Source: Streptomyces sp. ISL-87 (GTDB lineage: Bacteria > Actinomycetota > Actinomycetes > Streptomycetales > Streptomycetaceae). Taken from it: a DNA stretch of 64,000 nucleotides. The DNA lies in assembly GCF_018614095.1 (NCBI RefSeq), contig NZ_JAGGOY010000025.1:24197-88196 (forward strand), given 5' to 3'. The translations under genes and the position numbers were made by a program. The notes beneath the pieces are model-generated. The model was given only the letters and a program-made list of their open reading frames with translations, made no database searches and was not told where the DNA came from. Position 1 is the stretch's first letter. Each line of letters opens with the position of its first letter. Positions 9,388 to 18,785 of this stretch are shown piece by piece.

Positions 9388-10005
9388 ATGGCCGGCGCGA
9401 TGCGCAAGATGGCGGTCTACCTCGGCCTCGTGGAGGACGACCGGTACGACAACCCGGGGTACGACCCCGACGACGAGTTCGAGCCCGAGCCGGAGCCGGA
9501 ACGAGCCCGGGACCGGGATCGTCGGCAGCAGCCCGCGCACCAAACGCCCGTAACGGACGAACCGGTACGAGTCGCACAGCCTCCGGCCCAGCGGGAACCC
9601 GTCCCGCTGCCGGTAGAAAACGGACGTCCAGCGCGAATCGCCCCCGTGGCGTCCATCACACCTGACCGCGCCAACCTGGAGAAGAACGCCCCCGTGATCA
9701 TGCCCAAGGTCGTCTCCGAGCGGGAGCCGTACCGCATCACGACGCTGCACCCCCGGACCTACAACGAGGCCCGTACCATCGGGGAACACTTCCGTGAGGG
9801 CACTCCGGTGATCATGAATCTCACGGAGATGGACGACACGGACGCGAAGCGTCTTGTCGACTTCGCCGCCGGCCTCGTGTTCGGCCTGCACGGCAGCATT
9901 GAACGCGTGACACAGAAGGTGTTCCTGCTGTCGCCTGCTAACGTCGATGTCACGGCGGAGGACAAGGCCCGCATCGCGGAGGGCGGGTTCTTCAACCAAA
10001 GCTAG
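9388..10005 (+). CDS. sepF: cell division protein SepF
   Basis: SepF binds the FtsZ C-terminal tail and anchors Z-rings to the membrane through an N-terminal amphipathic helix. The 205-residue protein starts with [14 protein letters not shown], which can form that helix, then has a long acidic and charged linker (residues about 20-95, rich in E, P, R), and ends with the SepF core: [38 protein letters not shown] and [28 protein letters not shown] precedes the ATG. In actinobacteria lacking FtsA, SepF is the main FtsZ membrane anchor. Confidence 0.95.
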   Translation: MAGAMRKMAVYLGLVEDDRYDNPGYDPDDEFEPEPEPERARDRDRRQQPAHQTPVTDEPVRVAQPPAQREPVPLPVENGRPARIAPVASITPDRANLEKNAPVIMPKVVSEREPYRITTLHPRTYNEARTIGEHFREGTPVIMNLTEMDDTDAKRLVDFAAGLVFGLHGSIERVTQKVFLLSPANVDVTAEDKARIAEGGFFNQS

Positions 10006-10065
10006 ACCGATCCGTCAGACACGGGACCGGGTACCGAGCGGGAGCAGGGGAGAGGGAAGCGCGGG

Positions 10066-10362
10066 ATGGGCGTCGCACTGCAGGTGGTCTACATCGTGCT
10101 GATGTGCTTCCTTATCGTGCTGATCTTCCGACTGGTGATGGATTACGTCTTCCAGTTCGCACGTTCATGGACACCCGGCAAGGCGATGGTGGTCGTACTG
10201 GAGGCCACCTACACTGTGACCGATCCACCGCTGAAGCTTCTCCGGCGTTTCATCCCGCCGTTGCGTCTCGGGGGCGTGGCACTCGACCTGTCCTTCTTCG
10301 TTCTGATGATCATCGTTTACATCCTCATCAGTTTCGTGAGCACCGCTGCGAGAAGCGTGTGA
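10066..10362 (+). CDS. ylmG: YggT/YlmG family membrane protein
   Basis: A 98-residue protein with two hydrophobic segments (about residues 5-27 and 73-93) separated by a short loop containing DPPLKLLRRFIPPLRLGGVALD, which matches the YggT signature. Family members are small inner-membrane proteins found next to ylmE/sepF/divIVA; a role in osmotic response or in membrane organisation at division sites has been suggested, but the biochemical function is unknown. A GGGGAGAGGGAAG purine run precedes the ATG. It is probably co-transcribed with sepF, 60 bases upstream. Confidence 0.9.
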   Translation: MGVALQVVYIVLMCFLIVLIFRLVMDYVFQFARSWTPGKAMVVVLEATYTVTDPPLKLLRRFIPPLRLGGVALDLSFFVLMIIVYILISFVSTAARSV

Positions 10363-10444
10363 ACGATGAGCTTCTCCGCGCGCGCGGGGACAGTCCCGAT
10401 ACGGTCTTGCCGACTGCCGACGACTACGTAGAGGTGAAGAAGAC

Positions 10445-11713
10445 ATGCCGCTGACTCCCGAGGACGTGCGGAACAAGCAGTTCACGACCGTCCGCCTCCG
10501 AGAAGGCTATGACGAGGACGAGGTCGATGCCTTCCTCGACGAGGTCGAGTCCGAACTGACGCGCCTGCTGCGCGAGAACGAGGACCTGCGCGCCAAGCTG
10601 GCCGCCGCCACGCGTGCCGCCGCGCAGAACCAGCAGCAGCAGGGGATGCGCAAGCCGGAACCCCAGGACCAGCGCGGCCCCGGCGGCCCCGGTGCCCCCG
10701 TGCCCGCGGCCATATCCGGCCCGCCGCAGCAGCAGCAGCCGCAGATGGGCCCGCCCCAGCTGCCGGGCGGCCAGCCGCAGCTCCCCGCCGGTCCCGGCGG
10801 ACACGGACCGCAGGGTCCGGGCCCGATGGGCGGCCCCATGCAGCAGCACACCATGGGCGGACAGCCGGGTATGCAGCAGCCGGGTATGCAGCAGCCGGGT
10901 ATGCAGCAGCAGGGTATGCAGCAGCAGCAGGGCATGCAGCAGCAGGGCATGCAGCAGCAGTCCATGGGCGGCCAGAACCCGCTCGGCCAGCAGATGCAGC
11001 CCATGGGCCAGCAGATGCAGCCGATGGGGCAGCAGATGCAGCCCATGGGTCAGCCGATGCACCAGCAGCAGCCGCAGCTCCCGCAGCAGGGCCCCGGTGG
11101 CGACAGCGCCGCCCGCGTCCTGTCGCTCGCGCAGCAGACCGCGGACCAGGCGATCGCGGAGGCCCGTTCCGAGGCCAACAAGATCGTCGGCGAGGCGCGG
11201 AGCCGCGCCGAGGGCCTGGAGCGGGACGCCCGCGCCAAGGCCGACGCGCTGGAGCGGGACGCGCAGGAGAAGCACCGCGTCGCGATGGGCTCCCTGGAGT
11301 CCGCCCGCGCCACGCTGGAGCGCAAGGTCGAGGACCTGCGGGGCTTCGAGCGTGAGTACCGTACGCGTCTGAAGTCCTACCTTGAGTCGCAGCTGCGTCA
11401 GCTGGAGACCCAGGCCGACGACTCCCTGGCCCCGCCGCGCAACCCGGCCGGCCCGGCCCTGCCGCCGTCGCCGTCTCCGTCGATGGCTCCGGCCGGTGCG
11501 ATGGGGCACTCCATGGGCGGCCCGTCCCCCATGGGCGGTCCCTCCCCGATGGGCGGCCCGTCCCCGATGGGCGGAGGGCCGTCCTACGGTGGCCAGCAGC
11601 AGATGTCCCCGGCGATGACCCAGCCGATGGCTCCGGTCCGGCCGCAGGCTCCGCAGCCGATGCAGGCGCCGGCGCCGATGCGGGGCTTCCTGATCGACGA
11701 GGACGACAACTAA
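10445..11713 (+). CDS. divIVA: polar growth coiled-coil protein DivIVA
   Basis: DivIVA marks the hyphal tips of Streptomyces and recruits the machinery for polar wall growth; it is essential there. The 422-residue protein begins with the lipid-binding DivIVA domain MPLTPEDVRNKQFTTVRLREGYDEDEVD and a first coiled coil (to about 60). A long Gln/Met/Pro/Gly-rich linker follows (about 65-215), with tandem GMQQP/GMQQQ and GQQMQPM units, then a second coiled coil (about 218-330) rich in Ala, Glu and Arg, and a Gly/Pro/Met tail with repeated SPMGGP units ending in RGFLIDEDDN. The gene ends at a very strong terminator. Confidence 0.96.
   Translation: MPLTPEDVRNKQFTTVRLREGYDEDEVDAFLDEVESELTRLLRENEDLRAKLAAATRAAAQNQQQQGMRKPEPQDQRGPGGPGAPVPAAISGPPQQQQPQMGPPQLPGGQPQLPAGPGGHGPQGPGPMGGPMQQHTMGGQPGMQQPGMQQPGMQQQGMQQQQGMQQQGMQQQSMGGQNPLGQQMQPMGQQMQPMGQQMQPMGQPMHQQQPQLPQQGPGGDSAARVLSLAQQTADQAIAEARSEANKIVGEARSRAEGLERDARAKADALERDAQEKHRVAMGSLESARATLERKVEDLRGFEREYRTRLKSYLESQLRQLETQADDSLAPPRNPAGPALPPSPSPSMAPAGAMGHSMGGPSPMGGPSPMGGPSPMGGGPSYGGQQQMSPAMTQPMAPVRPQAPQPMQAPAPMRGFLIDEDDN
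10868..11055 (+). repeat. in-frame tandem repeats in the divIVA linker
   Basis: The linker contains about seven 15-18-base units encoding GMQQP or GMQQQ (10868-10965) and then three units encoding QQMQPMG (10988-11055). The period is a multiple of three, so copy changes keep the frame. A similar SPMGGP repeat lies at 11520-11575. Such linkers vary in length between strains. Confidence 0.85.
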
Positions 11714-11744
11714 GCGCCGCCGGTCTGTCGGCAGCGAGCAAGTC

Positions 11745-11786
11745 CGGGCCGGGCCCGGGTTCCTTCGGGAACCCGGGCCCGGCCCG
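11745..11786 (+). terminator. divIVA terminator, 19-bp stem with TTCG loop
   Basis: A perfect 19-base-pair stem (11745-11763 with 11768-11786) closes on the exceptionally stable C(TTCG)G tetraloop, 32 bases after the divIVA stop. There is only a short T run (GTTCC), as is usual in high-GC actinobacteria. Confidence 0.9.
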
Positions 11787-11819
11787 TTCCCGTAGCCGCC
11801 TGCGTCGGGGCCAGGCCTG

Positions 11820-12185
11820 GGTATATGGCTGCGGCGCCCCCCGGGCTGCGCCCGGCCTCTGGGGCTCCGCCCCAGACCCCGCGCCTCAAACGCCGGCGGG
11901 GCTGGATTGGGCTGCGCCCGGGCCCCTGGGGCTCCGCCCCAGACCCCGCGCCTCAAACGCCGGCGAGGCTGGATTGGGCGCCCAGACGCTGGCGGGGCTG
12001 GATTGGGCGGTGCCCAGACGTCGGCGGGGCTGGATTGGGCTGCGCCCGGGCCCCTGGGGCTCCGCCCCAGAGCCCGCGCCAACGTCGGCGGGGCTGAAAT
12101 GGCCCGGCCGAGCGCATTCTGGCGGCGTCGGCGAAATCCAGCCCCGCCGGCGTTTGAGGCGCGGGGGTTCGGGGGCAGCGCCCCC
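11820..12185. repeat. cluster of interspersed GC-rich Streptomyces repeat units
   Basis: This gene-free stretch holds at least six related units built around CCCAGACCCCGCGCC, TCAAACGCCGGCGGGG and CTGGATTGGGC: about 11859-11910, 11929-11980, 11980-12008, 12011-12040, 12056-12101 and, inverted, 12133-12180. The first two are nearly full length; the middle ones have lost the CGCGCCTCAAACG part. The same unit recurs at 19298-19345 and 36930-37010. Long open frames crossing it are compositional artefacts. Confidence 0.85.
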
Positions 12186-12247
12186 GCAACGGCGCCGCAG
12201 ACGACCGGGGCCGGGGCTCGCCTCTGGGATTCCGCCGGACGAGACAG

Positions 12248-12287
12248 CTGTGGCCCGGCACCCCCACGGGGGTGGACCGGGCCACAG
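12248..12287 (-). terminator. ileS terminator hairpin
   Basis: Outer stem CTGTGGCCCGG (12248-12258) pairs with 12277-12287, and an inner stem CACCCCC pairs with GGGGGTG (12259-12265 with 12268-12274), with a two-base bulge. It begins 13 bases after the ileS stop on the minus strand. Confidence 0.85.
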
Positions 12288-12299
12288 AGCGGCAGGCGG

Positions 12300-15200
12300 T
12301 TACGCCTTGCGGAGGCGGAACGTCAGGCCGAGGGGCTCGTCCGTGAACGGGTCACCGTACGCGGGGTCGGCTTCGCCCGACGCGAAGTCCGTGGCCAGCA
12401 CCTCGTCCGCGATCAGCGACGCGTGGTCCGTCAGGGCCGTCACGACCTCCGGGTCCGACGAGGACCACCGCAGGGCGATCCGGTCCGCGACATCCAGGCC
12501 GGAGTTCTTCCGCGCCTCCTGGATCATGCGGATCGCGTCACGGGCCAGGCCCGCGAGGCGCAGCTCCGGGGTGATCTCCAGGTCGAGGGCGACCGTCGCA
12601 CCGGAGTCCGAGGCCACCGACCAGCCCTCGCGGGGGGTCTCCGTGATGATGACCTCCTCCGGGGTGAGGGAGACCGGCTCGCCGTTCACGGAGACGACCG
12701 CCGTGCCCGAGCGCAGGGCCAGGGACAGCTCCGCCGCGTCGGCCGCCGCAACCGCCTTCGCCACGTCCTGGACGCCCTTGCCGAAGCGCTTGCCCAGCGC
12801 CCGGAAGTTGGCCTTCGCCGTGGTGTCCACCAGGGACCCGCCGACCTCGGACAGGGAGGCCAGGGAGGAGACGTTCAGCTCCTCCGTGATCTGGGACTGG
12901 AGGGCGGGCGACAGGGCGTCGAAGCCCGCCGCGCCGACCAGCGCCCGCGAGAGCGGCTGGCGGGTCTTCACGCCGGACTCCGCGCGGGTCGCCCGGCCCA
13001 GCTCCACGAGGCGGCGTACCAGCTGCATCTGCTGGGAGAGGGTGGGGTCGATCGCGGCCGTGTCGGCGACGGGCCACGTGGAGAGGTGGACCGACTCCGG
13101 GGCGTCCGGGGTCACCGGGACGATCATGTCCTGCCAGACCCGCTCCGTGATGAAGGGGGTCAGGGGGGCCATGAGGCGCGTGACCGTCTCCACCACGTCG
13201 TGCAGGGTGCGCAGAGCCGCCGCGTCGCCCTGCCAGAAGCGGCGCCGCGAGCGGCGGACGTACCAGTTGGAGAGGTCGTCCACGAAGGAGGACAGGAGCT
13301 TGCCCGCGCGCTGGGTGTCGTACGACTCCATCGCCTCCGTGACCTCGGAGGTCAGGGCGTGCAGCTCGGACAGGAGCCAGCGGTCCAGGACCGTGCGGTC
13401 CGCCGGGGCCGGGTCGGCCGCCGAAGGCGCCCAGCCCGACGTACGGGCGTACAGGGCCTGGAAGGCGACCGTGTTCCAGTACGTGAGGAGGGTCTTGCGG
13501 ACGACCTCCTGGATCGTGCCGTGGCCCACGCGCCGCGCCGCCCACGGCGAGCCGCCCGCCGCCATGAACCATCGGACCGCGTCCGCGCCGTGCTGGTCCA
13601 TCAGCGGGATCGGCTGGAGGATGTTGCCCAGGTGCTTGGACATCTTGCGGCCGTCCTCGGCGAGGATGTGGCCCAGGCAGACCACGTTCTCGTAGGACGA
13701 CTTGTCGAAGACGAGGGTGCCGACCGCCATCAGCGTGTAGAACCAGCCGCGGGTCTGGTCGATCGCCTCCGAGATGAACTGCGCCGGGTAGCGCTTCTCG
13801 AAGATCTCCTTGTTCTTGTACGGGTAGCCCCACTGCGCGAACGGCATCGAGCCCGAGTCGTACCAGGCGTCGATGACCTCCGGGACGCGGACGGCCGTGA
13901 GGGAGCAGCCCTCCGCCGTGCAGGGGAAGGTGACCTCGTCGATGTACGGGCGGTGCGGGTCCAGGGAGGAGTGGTCCCGGCCGGACAGCTCGCTCAGCTC
14001 CGCACGCGAGCCGACGCACGTGAGGTGGTTCTCCTCGCAGCGCCAGATCGGCAGCGGGGTGCCCCAGTAGCGGTTGCGGGACAGCGCCCAGTCGATGTTG
14101 TTGTTCAGCCAGTCACCGAAGCGGCCCTGCTTGACCGAGTCCGGGAACCAGTTCGTCTTCTCGTTCTCCCGCAGCATCGCGTCCTTGACGGCGGTGGTGC
14201 GGACGTACCAGGACGGCTGCGCGTAGTAGAGCAGCGCGGTGTGGCAGCGCCAGCAGTGCGGGTAGCTGTGCTCGTAGGCGATGTGCTTGAAGAGCAGGCC
14301 GCGCGCGTCGAGGTCGGCCGTCAGCTTCTCGTCGGCCTTCTTGAAGAAGACGCCGCCGACGAGCGGGACCTCTTCCTCGAAGGTGCCGTCGGGGCGGACC
14401 GGGTTCACGACCGGCAGGCCGTACGCGCGGCAGACCGCGAGGTCGTCGGCGCCGAAGGCGGGGGACTGGTGGACCAGACCGGTGCCGTCCTCGGTCGTGA
14501 CGTACTCGGCGTTCACGACGTAGTGGGCCGGCTCGGGGAATTCCACCAGCTCGAAGGGGCGCTGGTAGTTCCAGCGCTCCATCTCCTTGCCGGTGAAGGA
14601 CTCCCCGGTGGCCTCCCAGCCCTCACCGAGGGCCTTCTCCAGCAGCGGCTGGGCGACGACGAGCTTCTCTGAGTCCTCGCCGCTGGTACGGCGGGCGACG
14701 ACGTACGTGACCTCCGGGTGTGCGGCCACGGCGGTGTTCGAGACCAGGGTCCAGGGCGTGGTCGTCCAGACCAGGAGGGCCGCCTCGCCCGCCAGCGGGC
14801 CGCTCGTCAGCGGGAAGCGGACGAACACCGAGGGGTCCACGACCGTCTCGTAGCCCTGCGCCAGCTCGTGGTCCGAGAGGCCGGTGCCGCAGCGCGGGCA
14901 CCAGGGGGCGACGCGGTGGTCCTGGGTGAGCAGGCCCTTGTTGAAGATCTCCTTCAGCGACCACCACACGGACTCGACGTACTCGGGGTCCATGGTCCGG
15001 TAGGCGTCGTCCAGGTCGACCCAGTAGCCCATCCGGGTCGTGAGCTCGGCGAACGCGTCGGTGTGGCGGGTCACGGACTCGCGGCACTTGGCGTTGAACT
15101 CGGCGATGCCGTACGCCTCGATGTCCTGCTTGCCGTTGAAGCCGAGCTCCTTCTCGACGGCGAGCTCGACGGGCAGGCCGTGGCAGTCCCAGCCGGCCTT

Positions 15201-15458
15201 GCGGGCCACGTGGTAGCCGCGCATGGTGCGGAACCGGGGGAAGACGTCCTTGAAGACGCGGGCCTCGATGTGGTGCGCGCCGGGCATGCCGTTCGCGGTG
15301 GGCGGGCCCTCGTAGAAGACCCACTCGGGGCGGCCCTCGGACTGCTCCAGGGTCTTGGCGAAGGTCTTGCTCTCGCGCCAGAAGTCGAGGACGGCGTGCT
15401 CAAGGGCAGGCAGGTCGACCTGGGCGGGTACCGGGCGGTACTGCGGCGGTGTGGTCAT
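12300..15458 (-). CDS. ileS: isoleucyl-tRNA synthetase, IleRS2-like, with GAHH in place of the HIGH motif
   Basis: IleRS charges tRNA-Ile in the cytoplasm. The 1052-residue protein has the class Ia layout: catalytic Rossmann fold with WDCHGLPVE near residue 87, editing domain, catalytic motif [11 protein letters not shown] (KMSKS loop, near 606), anticodon-binding helical domain and a long C-terminal domain. Length and sequence style fit the eukaryote-like IleRS2 type of many actinobacteria. The first signature motif reads [11 protein letters not shown]: residues 60-63 are G-A-H-H where canonical enzymes have H-x-G-H. I place the start at the ATG 15458, within reach of a GGAGGAAG ribosome site; the open frame further upstream is the T-box leader. 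Confidence 0.96.
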   Translation of the reverse strand: MTTPPQYRPVPAQVDLPALEHAVLDFWRESKTFAKTLEQSEGRPEWVFYEGPPTANGMPGAHHIEARVFKDVFPRFRTMRGYHVARKAGWDCHGLPVELAVEKELGFNGKQDIEAYGIAEFNAKCRESVTRHTDAFAELTTRMGYWVDLDDAYRTMDPEYVESVWWSLKEIFNKGLLTQDHRVAPWCPRCGTGLSDHELAQGYETVVDPSVFVRFPLTSGPLAGEAALLVWTTTPWTLVSNTAVAAHPEVTYVVARRTSGEDSEKLVVAQPLLEKALGEGWEATGESFTGKEMERWNYQRPFELVEFPEPAHYVVNAEYVTTEDGTGLVHQSPAFGADDLAVCRAYGLPVVNPVRPDGTFEEEVPLVGGVFFKKADEKLTADLDARGLLFKHIAYEHSYPHCWRCHTALLYYAQPSWYVRTTAVKDAMLRENEKTNWFPDSVKQGRFGDWLNNNIDWALSRNRYWGTPLPIWRCEENHLTCVGSRAELSELSGRDHSSLDPHRPYIDEVTFPCTAEGCSLTAVRVPEVIDAWYDSGSMPFAQWGYPYKNKEIFEKRYPAQFISEAIDQTRGWFYTLMAVGTLVFDKSSYENVVCLGHILAEDGRKMSKHLGNILQPIPLMDQHGADAVRWFMAAGGSPWAARRVGHGTIQEVVRKTLLTYWNTVAFQALYARTSGWAPSAADPAPADRTVLDRWLLSELHALTSEVTEAMESYDTQRAGKLLSSFVDDLSNWYVRRSRRRFWQGDAAALRTLHDVVETVTRLMAPLTPFITERVWQDMIVPVTPDAPESVHLSTWPVADTAAIDPTLSQQMQLVRRLVELGRATRAESGVKTRQPLSRALVGAAGFDALSPALQSQITEELNVSSLASLSEVGGSLVDTTAKANFRALGKRFGKGVQDVAKAVAAADAAELSLALRSGTAVVSVNGEPVSLTPEEVIITETPREGWSVASDSGATVALDLEITPELRLAGLARDAIRMIQEARKNSGLDVADRIALRWSSSDPEVVTALTDHASLIADEVLATDFASGEADPAYGDPFTDEPLGLTFRLRKA

Positions 15459-15464
15459 GAGGCT

Positions 15465-15740
15465 GAACTCTTCCTCCGGCGGGGTGTCATTCCGTCCGGA
15501 GGGACGAGAGCCTTGGCTGCTCCCGCGGTACCACCCTCCTTGGCCTCCGGACGGGTCCGGGGGCCCCCTCATTGGGGTGCGAAGCCGGTTCTACTCGCCT
15601 CACGGGGATCCGTGCGGGCTTTCTTCCGGCGGCTCCGGGGTGATCCTTCGCATCGCGCTCGCCCCCGGGCTCTCACCGTCCCCGGGTCGCTCCTGGCTGC
15701 GTCCGACGCTACTCGTCCCCATCCATGCCTTTCGCTGGGC
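15465..15740 (-). ncRNA. T-box riboswitch leader of ileS
   Basis: On the minus strand the ileS leader carries the T-box consensus AGGGTGGTACCGCGG (15523-15537), which pairs with the uncharged tRNA acceptor end. Downstream, CCTCCGG (15496-15502) can pair with CCGGAGG (15473-15479), which contains the ileS ribosome site. This is the translational switch expected for actinobacterial ileS leaders with an ultra-short stem I. An ATC specifier candidate lies at 15642-15644 in a short GC hairpin. Uncharged tRNA-Ile binding should free the ribosome site. The 5' end of the RNA is a guess. Confidence 0.9.
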
Positions 15741-16010
15741 CCAGTGTACGGGCCGGGGGGCCGCTCGGCAGACCGGTTTAGGGGGGCCGCGGGCGTGGCG
15801 TGGGGTGGGCCCCGGTATGACCCGAATGGGCCGATGGGGCGGTCCGGGATCCGGTGGGGAGGTAGGACCGGGTTATCGGGCTTCCTGATGGGCACAACGG
15901 ATGCAGGTTGGCAGCCAGGGACGCGTGCCCCGTTGCCGCGGGGCCGGAGGCGATTTATCGTTCCGGCACGATTCGCGAGCAAGATCACAGTATGTGAAGG
16001 GGCCGCGGCC

Positions 16011-17075
16011 ATGGTGGCGAAGAAGACCGCCAGGAGTACTGCAGGGAGTACCGATCAGGCTGCCGCCAAGAACGCGGTTGAGGCGACGACCCCGGCCGGG
16101 AAGGCAACCACTGCCGGGAAGGCTCCGGCGAAGAAGGTGACGGCCGCGAAGAAGACACCGGCGAGGAAGGCGACTGCCACGAAGACACCGGCCACCAAGG
16201 CGTCGGCCAAGAAAGCACCGGCCACCAAGGCGTCTGCCAAGAGGGCACCGGCCACCAAGGCACCGGCAAGGAAGGCACCAGCCACCAAGGCACCGGCCAC
16301 GAAGGCACCAGCCACCAAGGCGACGGCCAAGAAGGCGCCGGCCGTGAAGAAGGCGACCGCTGCCAAGAAGCCGACGGCCAAGAAGGCGTCGACGGACAAG
16401 GCACCGGCTACCAAGACGACGGCCGTGAAGACGGCGACCGCCGCCAAGAAGGCGTCGGCCGGCACGGCGACGGCCAAGAACGCGACTGCCGTCGGGAAGA
16501 CGACCGCGAGGAAGGTCACGGCCAAGCCGGCCGTGGCCGAGGGGGCGGCCCAGGCCGCGGAAGAGACGGGAGCCCGGAAAGTGGTTGCCAAGAAGAGCAC
16601 GGGTACGGCCAGGAAGACGGCTGCCGCCGCCACCAGCGGGCTGCCCAAGGCGCGGGTCACGGCGGTGGGCCTCACGCCGGGCGAGCTCGCCGTACGGGCC
16701 GGGGAGGACCCCTGGACCGAGCAGGAGGTCACCGAGGCCCGCGACGAGCTGTCGAGCGAGGTGCTGCGGCTGCGCAGCGAGCTGGAGTCCTCCGAGCAGG
16801 CCATCGCCGGCCTGATGCGGGACTCGGGTGACGGCGCGGGCGACGACCAGGCCGACACCGGCACCAAGAACATCACCCGGGAGTCCGAACTGGCCCTCGC
16901 CGCGAACGCCACGCTGATGCTGGAGCAGACCGAGCGGGCCCTGGAACGGCTGGACGCGGGCACGTACGGCCTCTGCGAGAACTGCGGGCAGCCCATCGGC
17001 AAGGCCAGGATGCAGGCCTTCCCGCGGGCCACGCTGTGCGTGGACTGCAAGCAGAAGCAGGAGCGGCGGCACTAG
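16011..17075 (+). CDS. TraR/DksA-type zinc-finger protein with a histone H1-like Lys/Ala tail
   Basis: A 354-residue protein of two unlike halves. Residues about 1-190 are a low-complexity Lys/Ala/Thr/Pro tail with many [13 protein letters not shown] units, resembling the C-terminal tails of histone H1 and of mycobacterial HupB. From about residue 220 comes a DksA/TraR region: [20 protein letters not shown], a coiled coil ([19 protein letters not shown]), and a C4 zinc finger [14 protein letters not shown]...LCVDC with cysteines near 321, 324, 343 and 346. DksA-like proteins act in the RNA polymerase secondary channel; the tail suggests DNA or RNA binding. Which role dominates is unknown. The ATG at 16011 is the first start of the lysine-rich frame with no coding signal upstream. 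Confidence 0.88.
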   Translation: MVAKKTARSTAGSTDQAAAKNAVEATTPAGKATTAGKAPAKKVTAAKKTPARKATATKTPATKASAKKAPATKASAKRAPATKAPARKAPATKAPATKAPATKATAKKAPAVKKATAAKKPTAKKASTDKAPATKTTAVKTATAAKKASAGTATAKNATAVGKTTARKVTAKPAVAEGAAQAAEETGARKVVAKKSTGTARKTAAAATSGLPKARVTAVGLTPGELAVRAGEDPWTEQEVTEARDELSSEVLRLRSELESSEQAIAGLMRDSGDGAGDDQADTGTKNITRESELALAANATLMLEQTERALERLDAGTYGLCENCGQPIGKARMQAFPRATLCVDCKQKQERRH

Positions 17076-17109
17076 GGGGTGTCCGGCGGCTCAGGGCCGG
17101 ACAGCCCCC
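17075..17109 (+). terminator. terminator after the DksA-type gene
   Basis: GGGGG-T-GTCCGGC (17075-17087) pairs with GCCGGAC-A/G-CCCCC (17096-17109) around an 8-base loop, starting right at the stop codon. Confidence 0.7.
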
Positions 17110-17229
17110 AGCCGGGCACCGGGCGGGCGGCGGGCGGTGCCCTGACGTACCCTCGTGTCTCGTCAGGGTCCAGGAACCTGGCAGGGCGATGTCGTCGGAA
17201 CCTGGTTCGAGCTAGTTCGAGGGACTCAC

Positions 17230-17802
17230 GTGGCAGAGGCGGAGCGCATCATCGGTACGCCCGAGGTCGGGGACGACTTCCAGCCGGAACCGGAGCCGGA
17301 GCCCGCGCGGCCCACCGGGCGGCGGCGGATCGTGGCGCTGCTGGTGGTGGCGGTGCTCGCGTACCTGCTCGACCTGGGCAGCAAGATGCTGGTCGTCGCG
17401 AAGCTGGAGCACCAGGCGCCGATCGAGCTCATCGGCGACCTGCTGAAGTTCGAGGCGGTTCGCAACCCCGGTGCCGCCTTCGGCTTCGGCGAGGCCTTCA
17501 CGATCATCTTCACGTGCATCGCCGCCACCGTGATCGTGGTGATCGTGCGGCTGGCCCGCAAGCTCTACAGCCTGCCGTGGGCGATCGCCCTGGGCCTGCT
17601 GCTGGGTGGTGCGCTGGGCAATCTGACCGACCGGATCTTCCGCGCGCCGGGTGTGTTCCGGGGAGCGGTCGTCGACTTCATCGCGCCGGCTCATTTCGCC
17701 GTCTTCAACCTCGCGGACTCGGCGATCGTGTGCGGCGGGATCCTGATCGTCCTGCTGTCGTTCAGGGGTCTGGACCCGGACGGGACCGTCCACAAGGACT
17801 GA
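17230..17802 (+). CDS. lspA: lipoprotein signal peptidase (signal peptidase II)
   Basis: LspA cleaves the signal peptide of prolipoproteins after Lgt has lipidated the cysteine; it is an aspartyl protease inside the membrane. The 190-residue protein has a charged N-terminal tail, about four membrane segments, and the conserved blocks [39 protein letters not shown] (first catalytic Asp) and [19 protein letters not shown] (second Asp). The GTG at 17230 has GAGGGA five bases upstream; the open frame reaches back to 17155, but those codons lack family similarity. Its partner lgt lies at 55384 in this window. Confidence 0.95.
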   Translation: MAEAERIIGTPEVGDDFQPEPEPEPARPTGRRRIVALLVVAVLAYLLDLGSKMLVVAKLEHQAPIELIGDLLKFEAVRNPGAAFGFGEAFTIIFTCIAATVIVVIVRLARKLYSLPWAIALGLLLGGALGNLTDRIFRAPGVFRGAVVDFIAPAHFAVFNLADSAIVCGGILIVLLSFRGLDPDGTVHKD

Positions 17803-17843
17803 TCGCGGGAGGGCGCCGCGGCGGAGTCCTGCATACTCGACGG

Positions 17844-18785
17844 GTGAGTACGATTCCCGAGATCCGCACCCTGCCCGTTCCCGATGGCCTTGAGGGCGAG
17901 CGCGTCGACGCCGCCATCGCCCGTATGTTCGGTTTTTCCCGGACGAAGGCGGCCGAGCTCGCGGCCGCGGGGAAGGTGGCGGTCGACGGCAGCGTCGTCG
18001 GGAAGTCCGAGCGGGTGCACGGCGGTGCCTGGCTCGAAGTCGAGATGCCCGCGCCGCCGCGGCCGGTCGAACTCGTCGCCGAGCCCGTCCCGGGCATGGA
18101 GATCATCCACGACGACGATGACGTGGTCGTGGTGATGAAGCCGGTGGGCGTCGCCGCCCACCCGAGCCCCGGCTGGACCGGCACCACCGTCATCGGCGGC
18201 CTCGCCGCCGCCGGCTACCGGATCTCCACCTCCGGCGCGTCCGAGCGCCAGGGTGTCGTGCACCGCCTCGACGTCGGCACGTCCGGCCTCATGGCCGTCG
18301 CCAAGTCCGAGCGCGCGTACACCTCGCTGAAGAACCAGTTCCGCGAGCGGATCGTGGACAAGCGCTACCACGCGCTGGTGCAGGGGCACCCGGACCCGAT
18401 GAGCGGCACGATCGACGCGCCGATCGGGCGGCACCCGAGCGCGGACTACAAGTGGGCCGTGACCCAGGAGGGCAAGCCCTCCGTCACCCACTACGACCTG
18501 ATCGAGGCCTTCCGCGCGGCCTCGCTGCTGGACATCAAGCTGGAGACCGGGCGTACGCACCAGATCCGCGTGCACATGTCCGCGCACCGGCACCCGTGTG
18601 TGGGTGACCTGACGTACGGGGCCGACCCGACGGTCGCGAAGCGGCTGGGGCTGACCCGGCAGTGGCTGCACGCGGTGCGGCTCGGCTTCGAGCACCCGTC
18701 GGACGGGGGGTGGGTGGAGTTCGAGAGCACCTACCCGGCGGACCTCCAGCACGCGCTGGACGTGATCCGGGCCGAGAGCGAGTGA
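17844..18785 (+). CDS. RluD-family 23S rRNA pseudouridine synthase
   Basis: RluA/RluD-type enzymes convert specific uridines of rRNA to pseudouridine. The 313-residue protein has an N-terminal S4 RNA-binding domain ([21 protein letters not shown], then [12 protein letters not shown]) and the catalytic domain with [15 protein letters not shown] near residue 139, whose Asp is the nucleophile, and [18 protein letters not shown] near 233. The GTG start has no clear ribosome site but lies six bases after a -10-like CATACT (17832-17837), so the transcript may be leaderless. The stop overlaps the next gene by 4 bases. Placement after lspA is the common Streptomyces and Bacillus order. The substrate site on rRNA cannot be told from sequence. 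Confidence 0.93.
   Translation: MSTIPEIRTLPVPDGLEGERVDAAIARMFGFSRTKAAELAAAGKVAVDGSVVGKSERVHGGAWLEVEMPAPPRPVELVAEPVPGMEIIHDDDDVVVVMKPVGVAAHPSPGWTGTTVIGGLAAAGYRISTSGASERQGVVHRLDVGTSGLMAVAKSERAYTSLKNQFRERIVDKRYHALVQGHPDPMSGTIDAPIGRHPSADYKWAVTQEGKPSVTHYDLIEAFRAASLLDIKLETGRTHQIRVHMSAHRHPCVGDLTYGADPTVAKRLGLTRQWLHAVRLGFEHPSDGGWVEFESTYPADLQHALDVIRAESE

Noticed and set aside
10868..11055. CRISPR-like regular repeats in divIVA
   Set aside because: The units are short, contiguous and in frame inside a coding region, with no unique spacers and no cas genes in the window.
11820..12185. Insertion sequence remnant
   Set aside because: No transposase fragment or terminal inverted repeats with target duplication; units match a dispersed intergenic repeat instead.
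11907..14672. 921-codon open frame on the plus strand across the repeat patch and ileS
   Set aside because: It is antisense to ileS, Arg/Gly/Val-rich without domains, and arises from high GC content; ileS on the minus strand has full family similarity.
14718..16010. Long 5' extension of the DksA-type frame
   Set aside because: It runs antisense through ileS and its T-box leader; the Lys/Ala protein signal starts only at ATG 16011.
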